The translations under genes were made by a program, and so were the position numbers. Source: Myxococcales bacterium (lineage in GTDB: Bacteria; Myxococcota_A; Polyangia; Polyangiales; Ga0077539). From it: DNA of 64,000 nt. This document shows positions 25,509-32,143 of this stretch, one piece after another (the first letter of the stretch is position 1; each line of letters opens with the position of its first letter). Where the stretch lies: the NCBI GenBank assembly GCA_013298625.1, contig JAAFIF010000001.1, positions 124,001-188,000 on the forward strand. Reading direction: 5' to 3'. The notes beneath the pieces were generated by a model. It was not told the DNA's origin, ran no database searches, and saw only the letters and a list, made by a program, of their open reading frames with translations.

Positions 25509-26732
25509 TCAGGCCCGCAGCCGCGTGGCGCAGTGCTGACACTGCACTTCGTAGTGGGCCACGGGCGTGCGGCAGCGCGGGCACGGGATGGTCTGCGCGC
25601 TGGTGACCGTTTGCGACTGCGCGCTCGGGGCCATCGGGGGCGGCGCGACGCGGTCCTTCGAGCCGCACGAGGGGCACTCGCCGAGCTCTTGCGCGGAGAC
25701 GCAGCGGCAGTGCCGGCAGACGACGCGGCCAGGAGGCGTGGTCCCGACGCGGACGAGCTCGGGGTAGAGCGACTCGAGCTCGGCCGAGCTCAATCGGTCC
25801 TGATCGATGGACGGCGACCACACGACCTCCAAGCCCACCAGCGCCGACGCGCTCGGCGGAACGATGGTGATCAGCGCCCCGTCGATGGACTCTCTCGACG
25901 GCCACGACGGCAACGTCGGCAGCGCAGAGCTCGCCGCGACGAGCACCGAGACCACGACGAAGCCCTCTCCTTCTTCGCTTCGCGCGGTGACGTCGGGAGG
26001 GGCGTTGCGACGCTGGTTCGAGATGGTGTTCTGGTCGTAGCGCGCGTTGAGCGAGGCCGCGGTCGAGTCGAAGATCTCTTGCGCGGGCTCTGGGGCCGCG
26101 CGGCGAGTGACGAACGCCGCGTAGCGAACGCCCTGCAAATGCGCCCGCAGAACGTCTCGCACGCGCTGCAGCACATAGAGTCGCCCGTGCTCGGTCGAAG
26201 CGTCGATCTCGCTCGCGGCCTGCTCGAGCGCCGCTTGCACCGCGGGTCGCACCGACCAATCGAGCCCAACGCTGACGCGGCGCACTTCGAAGTCGTACGG
26301 AGAGGGTTCGGGTTCGGACTTGTGTTGGCTCAGCCAGTAGCGCACTGCGAAGAACAAGATCAGCGCCGCGAGGATGACGAACAGCACGAGGCGAAAGAGC
26401 GCGCCCGCGGACACATGCGAATCATCGTCGGACCACGGCGAGCGCGAACTGCCGCCGGAGTACGACGTCGAATACGAGCGACGCGAAGACGAGCGACTCG
26501 AAGAGCTCGAACCCCAGCGAAACCCCGAACCCGAGCTCGACGAAGTAGAGCGCCAGCTCGAGCCCGACGAAGAGCGCGTGGTGCTCGTCGGGCGACTGAA
26601 GCTCGACGTGCTGCCGATGCGCCCGCCGCTGCGCTGCGCTTCGGCGAGGGGCGCGAACAGCGTCGCGAGCGCCAACAACAGCGCCGCTGCGCGCGGCGCG
26701 TGACGCTGCACTGAGGACAGTCGAAGACCCAT
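25509..26732 (-). CDS. DUF1517 membrane protein with zinc ribbons, copy 1
   Basis: 407 residues from the ATG at 26732. A signal peptide ends near AEAQ; a Ser/Arg-rich stretch (SSSFSRP, SSSRSSSRRS) follows; then a membrane helix (about 135-155, FRLVLFVILAALILFFAV). The cytoplasmic or interior domain has DFEVRRVSVGLDW, NARYDQNTISNQRRN, EEGEGFVVV and VVWSPSIDQDRLSSAELESLYPEL, the DUF1517 pattern. Two C-terminal CxxC pairs (CRHC/CPSC and CPRC/CQHC) form zinc ribbons. A paralogue lies at 48097-49491. Function unknown. Confidence 0.8.
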   Translation of the reverse strand: MGLRLSSVQRHAPRAAALLLALATLFAPLAEAQRSGGRIGSTSSFSRPTSTTRSSSGSSWRSTSSSSGSGFRWGSSSSSRSSSRRSYSTSYSGGSSRSPWSDDDSHVSAGALFRLVLFVILAALILFFAVRYWLSQHKSEPEPSPYDFEVRRVSVGLDWSVRPAVQAALEQAASEIDASTEHGRLYVLQRVRDVLRAHLQGVRYAAFVTRRAAPEPAQEIFDSTAASLNARYDQNTISNQRRNAPPDVTARSEEGEGFVVVSVLVAASSALPTLPSWPSRESIDGALITIVPPSASALVGLEVVWSPSIDQDRLSSAELESLYPELVRVGTTPPGRVVCRHCRCVSAQELGECPSCGSKDRVAPPPMAPSAQSQTVTSAQTIPCPRCRTPVAHYEVQCQHCATRLRA

Positions 26733-26896
26733 GCGAACCCGCAGCGTACATCGCGCCCGGGCCGGCGAGTACCGCGATGGCGCGCGGGGCGCATCGCCCG
26801 TGTTTTCTGCAACGAATCGCAACAACGCCCGCAACGAATCACAACCATCCCCTGCATCGACAAGGCGTCGCGAGCGCATACGCTGCGAGCACTGCG

Positions 26897-27739
26897 ATGA
26901 CAAAACAAGAGCACGATGAATATGGCGGACTGAAGCGCGACCTCGAAGCCCTCGCGAAGGTCGCAGACCGGCGTCAGGCGCTGCGGCTGATGTTCGGCGT
27001 CTCTGCGGCGACGCTGTTCGCTTGTAGCCCGTCGATCATGGGGGGCGATGGCGGTGCGGACGGCGGCGGCGCGGACGGGACCGGGTCCGACGCGAGCGCG
27101 ACTCCGACGAGCTGCACGGCGGTCCCGCAAGAGACCGGCGGCCCGTACCCGGGCGACGGGACGAACGGGCCCAACGTGCTCGATCAATCGGGCGTCGTGC
27201 GCAGCGACATTCGCTCGAGCTTCGGCTCGCTCAGCGGCGCGGCGGAGGGCGTGCCCATGAAGGTGCGCATTCGACTGCTCGACGCGAGCGGATGCGGCGT
27301 GGTCGCCAACGCGGCGATCTACCTCTGGCACTGCGATCGAGCAGGAAACTACTCGCTCTACTCCGCGGGCGTCACGGACAAGAACTACCTGCGCGGCGTG
27401 CAGATCACTGACGCCGACGGGGTGGTCGAGTTTCAGACCATCGTCCCTGGTTGCTACAGCGGCCGCTGGCCGCACATGCACTTCGAGATCTTTCGCGACG
27501 CGGCGTCGGCCACGGCGGGATCGGCGGCGGCGCGCACGTCACAGCTCGCGCTTCCGCAAGCGATGTGCGCGGCGGCGTACGCGACCGCTGGGTACGAAGC
27601 GAGCGTAGCGAACCTCGCGAGGATCACCCTGGCGACGGACAACGTGTTCAGCGACGGCGCCGCGGCGCAGACGCCGACGATCACGGGAAACGTCACGGAC
27701 GGGTTCATCGCCACCATCGACGTGGCCTTCGCGCGGTAG
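26897..27739 (+). CDS. Intradiol ring-cleavage dioxygenase-like lipoprotein
   Basis: 280 residues. The N-terminus RRQALR plus a hydrophobic core to Cys43 suggests a Tat or lipoprotein signal. The dioxygenase domain begins with the catechol/protocatechuate dioxygenase segment TGGPYPGDG. Fe(III) ligands expected for the family are present: Tyr152 (AGNYSLY), Tyr187 (GCYSGRW), His193 and His195 (PHMHFEIF), with Arg190 between. Cytosolic relatives cleave catechols; exported ones may act on lignin-like aromatics or other polyphenols outside the cell. The substrate is unknown. Confidence 0.85.
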   Translation: MTKQEHDEYGGLKRDLEALAKVADRRQALRLMFGVSAATLFACSPSIMGGDGGADGGGADGTGSDASATPTSCTAVPQETGGPYPGDGTNGPNVLDQSGVVRSDIRSSFGSLSGAAEGVPMKVRIRLLDASGCGVVANAAIYLWHCDRAGNYSLYSAGVTDKNYLRGVQITDADGVVEFQTIVPGCYSGRWPHMHFEIFRDAASATAGSAAARTSQLALPQAMCAAAYATAGYEASVANLARITLATDNVFSDGAAAQTPTITGNVTDGFIATIDVAFAR

Positions 27740-27845
27740 CTCCGGGGCGGACACAGCGCGTCCGCGTGCGCGTGTTGCAGGCCGAGCGCGATCCGAGCGC
27801 AACACACCGCGTTAATTCTCGAGATCGCTGAGATTCTGCGAGTAA

Positions 27846-27892
27846 TTTTCCCACAACGCAGCGGTCCGACGTCGGACGGAGCGCTGCTTCGA
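27846..27892. promoter_or_regulatory. Shared element with palindrome GTCCGACGTCGGAC, copy 1
   Basis: Perfect 14-bp palindrome at 27864-27877. The 15-18 bp on each side are also similar to the second copy at 31829-31875 (a T-tract and CC on the left; GAG and TGCTTCGA on the right). It lies 51 bp before the PIG-L start. The spacing and symmetry suit a dimeric regulator. Confidence 0.55.
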
Positions 27893-27928
27893 GGACGCAC
27901 GGCGGCGATCGCGGAGGGGCGTTGGACT

Positions 27929-28801
27929 ATGCTCACTTCGATGCTGCGTCGTCTCGTGTTCGCATCACTGACGGTCGGAGCGTGCGCGCCCGCAACGACG
28001 CCACCCCCGTCGGACGCGCTCGCCAGCTCGCTCGCAGGTAAGTCCGTCCTCTGGATCGGCGCGCACCCAGACGACGAGAGCGTGGTGTCTCCGCTGTTCG
28101 CGGACGTGTGCCGCGAGCGAGGGGCGCGGTGCACGCTCTTCGTCGCGACCCGCGGCGACGCGGGCGAGTGCGGTCGCGCGGGCGGATGCGCTCCCGACCT
28201 CGCGACGGTGCGCGTGGCCGAGATGCAGCGCGCCGCCGCGGTGCTGGGCGCGAGGGTGATCCAGTGGGACCTGCCCGACGTCGCCACCGGAACCACCCAA
28301 GACGTCGCCGCGCGATGGTCTGCGCACGCGGGCTCGACCGAGGCGCTGCGCGCTGCGTTTCTCTCGGCGGTGGCGCCAGTACGGCCCGATTTCGTGTTCG
28401 CGTTCGACGACCGCCACGGAAGCACGTGTCACCCGGCGCACCGCGCGAGCGCAGGGTTCGCGGGGATGTTGCTCGCCGCGGGCGTCGTCACAGCCGCGCA
28501 GATCTACCTGGCCGAGTCGCGCTTCGACATTCGGCCGGACCTGTCGAGCATCGGGTACGTATCGGCGATCGCGACGAACGAGAGCGCCCAGTACAACGGG
28601 GACATCCTGCTGGCGACCGCGCGAAAGACCGCGTGGGAGGTGATGATCGACGGGCTGCGCGCGCACGAGAGTCAGTTCGACGCGCGCAAGATCGCCGCGT
28701 TTGCCGCCGCGCCGACCGCGCAGCGACGGGTGTTCTTCGCGAGCTTGCCCGATGCGCTCGCCAACGCGAACGCGCCCGGCTCGCGCTTCTGCGGCGACTG
28801 A
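27929..28801 (+). CDS. PIG-L family deacetylase, lipoprotein
   Basis: 290 residues. The ATG at 27929 is preceded by GCGGAGGGG. A short signal ends in the lipobox VGAC (Cys19). The LmbE/PIG-L domain opens with the metal-binding motif AHPDDE (45-50), and the third ligand His is in the CHPAHRASAGF segment. Family members remove acetyl groups from N-acetylglucosamine derivatives (for example in bacillithiol or mycothiol or in glycans). A surface-anchored form points to extracellular or periplasmic sugar substrates. Identity of the substrate is inferred only by family. Confidence 0.87.
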   Translation: MLTSMLRRLVFASLTVGACAPATTPPPSDALASSLAGKSVLWIGAHPDDESVVSPLFADVCRERGARCTLFVATRGDAGECGRAGGCAPDLATVRVAEMQRAAAVLGARVIQWDLPDVATGTTQDVAARWSAHAGSTEALRAAFLSAVAPVRPDFVFAFDDRHGSTCHPAHRASAGFAGMLLAAGVVTAAQIYLAESRFDIRPDLSSIGYVSAIATNESAQYNGDILLATARKTAWEVMIDGLRAHESQFDARKIAAFAAAPTAQRRVFFASLPDALANANAPGSRFCGD

Positions 28802-28817
28802 GCGACGCGCGCAGACG

Positions 28818-29249
28818 CTATCGTCGCCCGCAGTCCGCGCAGCAGCGACGAAGCGCACGAATGTTGAACACGTGCGCTACGACGAGCGCCGACGCGCCGA
28901 CGAGCGACGTCAGCAGCTCCGCTCGCTCGCTGGAGAACTCGAACACGCGGCCGGCGACGAGCACGACCGCGCCCACGCCGAGGGCGATGTACACCCGACG
29001 ATCGCGATGCAGCGCGACGCCCCGACGAAGGGCGAGCGACGCGACGGCGATCGAGACGACGACGAACAAGCGCTCGACCCACTCGCTCTCGATCACGCGC
29101 GCGGCGGGCACCGCGGCGGCGATCGCCGCTCCTGCGGCGCAGTGCACGGCGCACAAGACCGACGCTGTCATCCCGACGCGATCGAGGCGCTCGTCCGACG
29201 CTCGCTCGATGATCGTCGCTGGGTCGCTGAAGACGGGAGCCTCGCTCAA
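28818..29249 (-). CDS. MerC-domain membrane protein
   Basis: About 143 residues from a TTG that overlaps the sigma stop (TTGA, 29249-29246); an internal ATG 27 residues later is the alternative. Four membrane helices. The MerC hallmark MTASVLCAVHC includes the CxxxC metal site in helix 1; a second Cys group, CCADC, closes the protein. MerC proteins carry mercury or other thiophilic metals across the inner membrane. Position behind a metallothionein and a Cys-tailed sigma factor supports a metal role. Which metal is not clear. Confidence 0.82.
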   Translation of the reverse strand: MSEAPVFSDPATIIERASDERLDRVGMTASVLCAVHCAAGAAIAAAVPAARVIESEWVERLFVVVSIAVASLALRRGVALHRDRRVYIALGVGAVVLVAGRVFEFSSERAELLTSLVGASALVVAHVFNIRALRRCCADCGRR

Positions 29250-29866
29250 CGTTCGGTGCCTTTCTGCAGGGTGGTGGGCGAGCGTAGCGCGGCGACGCCG
29301 TGCGAAGAGCAGCAGCCTCGCTCGTCGCAGCCGCAGGCGCTGCACTGCGCGGCGCTGCTCGTCCCGCAGTGGGCGATCATGCGAGCGCGCAGCGCGGATC
29401 GCGCGCGCGAGAGCCGAACGGTCGCGTTGTTGACGGTGATCGAGAGCGCGGTCGCAGCCTCGGCGAGCGATTCGCCGTCGACGTCCACGCGACGCAGGAT
29501 CTCTGCATACGTCGCGGGAAGCGCCTCGAGTTGCGCGAGCGAGCAGCGGCAGCGGTCGTCGTGATCGAGCGGCGCGACGGCGGCCTCGGCGACGGCGTCA
29601 GGGTCGATCCAGCGCTCGTGTCGAGCCTGCGCCTTTCGGTGCAGGTCCAACGCGGTGCGCGCCACAGAGAAGAGCCACGCCCGAGCGCGACGCGGATCGC
29701 GGAGCAGAGAGAACTTCTCCCACGCGCGGCTGATGGCAGCGGCGAGCACTTCGTCCGCAGCGGCGTCAGAGGGCGTTCGACGGCGCAGGTAGCCTCGCAG
29801 CGACGAGCGATGCTCGGCGACGATGGCCTCCCACGCGCGGCGCTCGGGCGTAGCGTGCTCGCTCAT
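29246..29866 (-). CDS. ECF sigma factor with C-terminal Cys-rich tail (CorE-like)
   Basis: 206 residues. Region 2 spans about 17-82 (SDAAADEVLAAAISRAWEKF) and region 4 about 112-163 (LPATYAEILRRVDVDG, SITVNNATVRLSRARSAL). After region 4 the tail has six Cys (C167, C175, C178, C180, C185, C186) within HCGTSSAAQCSACGC and DERGCC, plus CRC (106-108) in the linker. In Myxococcus the CorE sigma factors use such a tail to sense copper or cadmium/zinc directly, without an anti-sigma. No anti-sigma gene is present here, which fits. The metal is unknown. Confidence 0.88.
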   Translation of the reverse strand: MSEHATPERRAWEAIVAEHRSSLRGYLRRRTPSDAAADEVLAAAISRAWEKFSLLRDPRRARAWLFSVARTALDLHRKAQARHERWIDPDAVAEAAVAPLDHDDRCRCSLAQLEALPATYAEILRRVDVDGESLAEAATALSITVNNATVRLSRARSALRARMIAHCGTSSAAQCSACGCDERGCCSSHGVAALRSPTTLQKGTER

Positions 29867-29882
29867 CGCAGCGCTTGGGGTT

Positions 29883-30047
29883 TCAGGCCCGACGAGCCCG
29901 GGCAGCTTCGCATCCGCACGAGGCGGGGCAACGGCAGTCCGGCGGGCACTTGCAGGTGGGTCCGCAGCAGCACTCGCCTTCGGCGCGGGGCTGATTGCAC
30001 TTGCAAGCGTTGGTGGAGCAGCACGGGCACGAGCTCTTTTCGGTCAT
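29883..30047 (-). CDS. Metallothionein-like small protein
   Basis: 54 residues, with 14 cysteines in CxC, CC and CCC clusters (SCPCC, CKCN, ECCCG, CKCPPDCRCP, SCGCE). The ATG at 30047 follows a purine-rich GAAGAAAG ribosome site. Start codon, stop and reading frame are clean, and no other frame here makes a sensible protein. It should bind soft metals (Cu, Cd, Zn, Hg) through thiolates. It is 16 bp upstream of the sigma gene and precedes MerC, so the operon encodes a metal buffer, a metal-sensing sigma and a membrane carrier. Confidence 0.85.
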   Translation of the reverse strand: MTEKSSCPCCSTNACKCNQPRAEGECCCGPTCKCPPDCRCPASCGCEAARARRA

Positions 30048-30083
30048 GGGCTTTCTTCTGATGGAGGGAGTGTTTCGCTTGCG

Positions 30084-30112
30084 GAGACACCGCTCGAATC
30101 GAAAGTCTTACA
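30084..30112 (-). promoter_or_regulatory. Candidate ECF promoter of the metal operon
   Basis: On the minus strand, TGTAAGA (30112-30106) and TGTCTC (30089-30084) are 16 bp apart, 36 bp before the metallothionein ATG. Spacing is that of an ECF promoter. It could be recognised by the operon's own sigma factor. Confidence 0.35.
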
Positions 30113-30245
30113 CGGGGCCGAACGATTCGCCGACGCAGCCGAGGACGCGAGGGTCAGACGGCGCCAACGCCATCGTCCTTCGGTGTACCGTCGCGCTCCG
30201 CGAACAGCTTCGTCCGCCGAACGCACGATCGCAGAGGAGCACGCC

Positions 30246-30653
30246 ATGAACGACGCGACGCGCTCGAAGAGAGATGTTGCCCCGAGATTTTCGCGGCAGC
30301 CGGACGGGGTCATCGTCGATCACGAGCGCGGGCTCGAGTGGTTCGCCGCTGCTGGCTCGTACAACTGGGACGAGTTCATGCTCGGGACGGGCGTGGCGTT
30401 GCCCGGCGAGGGGTGGCGCGAACCGACGCGGGCCGAGCTGGCGACGCTCGTGACGAGGCGCCGAAACGCCGACCATCTCTTCCTCGACTCGATCTTCGAG
30501 GGCACGCCCAACGCGCAACAGGTGTGGACGAGCGAGTGGGGCGACAAACCCGGCGTTGTCTGGTCGTTCGACTTCGGGCGGGGCAACGCAGTGGAAGACT
30601 GGACGCACCCGACGCACCACTTGGGGTTGTTCTTGGTGCGAACGAGGGCGTGA
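30246..30653 (+). CDS. DUF1566 (Lcl-like) domain protein
   Basis: 135 residues from the ATG at 30246. No signal peptide. The DUF1566 pattern is present: GLEWFAAAGSYNWDEF, GWREPTRAELATLV, QQVWTSEWGDKP, VWSFDFGRGNA and FLVRTRA. DUF1566 resembles the C-terminal domain of Legionella collagen-like adhesin and formylglycine-related folds; proteins of only this domain are common in delta-proteobacterial lineages and usually lack a known role. Divergent from the metallothionein operon with about 200 bp between. Confidence 0.75.
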   Translation: MNDATRSKRDVAPRFSRQPDGVIVDHERGLEWFAAAGSYNWDEFMLGTGVALPGEGWREPTRAELATLVTRRRNADHLFLDSIFEGTPNAQQVWTSEWGDKPGVVWSFDFGRGNAVEDWTHPTHHLGLFLVRTRA

Positions 30654-30736
30654 TCGCCAGCGGTTTTGTCGGTCGAAACCACGACCGCGACGGGCGACGT
30701 GCGTTGCGCTGTTGCCCTGTTGCGCCGAGCCAGCGC

Positions 30737-31720
30737 TCAACGCCGCTCGACGAGCCGAAGCGGGTCGGGCACCAGTCGCGTGCCCGGCGGAAGCGTGAAC
30801 CGATGCAGCGTCGATCGGCGCGTCGGGCACGGTCCGCCGCACTGCCCGTGGGACGTGTACGACTCGATGACCGCGTATCGATCGCGCCCCGCGCGCTCGA
30901 CGGACCAGCTCGTGAAGCCTCCGCCCTCGCACCGGTAGGAGAACAGCGACCTGCCGACCGCCACCGGGTCAGCCTCGCAGCGGTTGGGGAGATCGGGCGC
31001 ACGAGAGACCAGGGTCTGCGCGCCTGCGCCTTCGATCACCAGCGTGCGCGTCGCGCAGGCATCGCCATCGCAGCCCTCGGGCTGCTCGAGCAGCCAGTGC
31101 GCGCGCGCTTCGTCCGCGGCGATCGGCTCGATCCGCGATGCACGCTCAGCGTCCGGTCCCATCGCCGCCGCGCGCACGCCCATCACGAACGGCCCGCTCT
31201 CTCCGTCGGCAGCGAACGCGCGCACGGTCGCCACGGTCCAGCCCTCCGTCGGAAGCGCGACGCTCGCAACGCCGCCGGTGACCGACGCCGCAGCGGAGAT
31301 ACATCCATCCGTCTCGCTATCGAGCTCGACCACGACCCGCGCGAGGCCGTTGGAGCGGGCCCACGCGACGGTGGGACCCGGCGCGTCTTCGGCCCGCAGA
31401 GACAGCGTCGCGCGCGAGGCAGAGACCATCACGCGCTCGCCGCTCTCCGCATCGAAGCCACACTCGACGCGCTCGTTGACCCGCGCAGAGAGCGCGCCGC
31501 GCACGGGCGCAGGGAGTCGAGTCATCCACGGCTGCGTTTGGACAACGTCGGCGGACGCGTCGGTCGCCGCGGACGAGTCGGTCGCCGCGGTGTGATGCCC
31601 AGGCCGCTCGATCGCTGGGCGCTCTTGCGTTGGCCGTCGGATCACCGCGCCGCGAGCGCAGTGAAGAAGTCCCGCGATCGAGAGCACGAGCTGCGCGACG
31701 CGCGGGGATCGAAGTGACAT
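30737..31720 (-). CDS. Hypothetical exported protein
   Basis: 327 residues from the ATG at 31720. A signal peptide (VAQLVLSIAGLLHCARG) may end at a lipobox-like Cys. A short Thr/Ala/Asp linker (TAATDSSAATDASAD) leads to a mature protein that is mostly beta strands (RVMVSASRATLSLRAED, GPFVMGVRAAAMG). Six or more cysteines in the C-terminal part (GCDGDACATRT, GQCGGPCPTRR) suggest disulfides. No known family recognised. Convergent with the DUF1566 gene. Confidence 0.6.
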   Translation of the reverse strand: MSLRSPRVAQLVLSIAGLLHCARGAVIRRPTQERPAIERPGHHTAATDSSAATDASADVVQTQPWMTRLPAPVRGALSARVNERVECGFDAESGERVMVSASRATLSLRAEDAPGPTVAWARSNGLARVVVELDSETDGCISAAASVTGGVASVALPTEGWTVATVRAFAADGESGPFVMGVRAAAMGPDAERASRIEPIAADEARAHWLLEQPEGCDGDACATRTLVIEGAGAQTLVSRAPDLPNRCEADPVAVGRSLFSYRCEGGGFTSWSVERAGRDRYAVIESYTSHGQCGGPCPTRRSTLHRFTLPPGTRLVPDPLRLVERR

Positions 31721-32143
31721 CGGCGCAGAGCCTACCGGACGACGCGCGCGCCGCACGGGCGTGCGACGGACCGGCCGAGCGAAGACGCGACGCGTCAGTT
31801 TTCGGCACCCGTGGGGAACGGTGAGGATTTTTCCGATGACGCCGCCGTCCGACGTCGGACAGAGAAGTGCTTCGAAACGTCGAGCGGGACGCTGTTCGAC
31901 CGTTCATTGGTTGGCCTGTTGGCGGTGCTGCCGTGGCAGCGCGCGTCGAGCGATGGGCGCCAACGGCGAGGCAGTCGTCAGGCTCCATGGCGCTGCGACC
32001 GGTGAGCGAAAGCGTGCGCGCGATTCGCCCTCGGGCGAGCCGATGAACTTTTGCACCCCGTCTCCAGCACACCGTCCCCGGACCGGTGTTCGCGGCTTTC
32101 GCAGCGATCGGCGCGGTGCGCTGTATAGTCCACGCCCTTCGTT
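31721..32143. other. Gene-free stretch with one regulatory element
   Basis: 423 bp without a convincing gene. It holds the second copy of the shared palindrome element (31829-31875) and, near its right end, a TATAGT box (32124-32129) 14 bp before the GTG of the first spermidine-synthase-like gene. Open frames here have no coding character. Confidence 0.6.
31829..31875. promoter_or_regulatory. Shared element with palindrome GTCCGACGTCGGAC, copy 2
   Basis: Perfect 14-bp palindrome at 31847-31860, aligned without gaps to the copy at 27864. Matching flanks include a T-tract and CC on the left and GAG plus TGCTTCGA on the right. It lies 283 bp upstream of the tandem spermidine-synthase-like genes and 127 bp upstream (other strand) of the exported protein gene. 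Confidence 0.55.
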
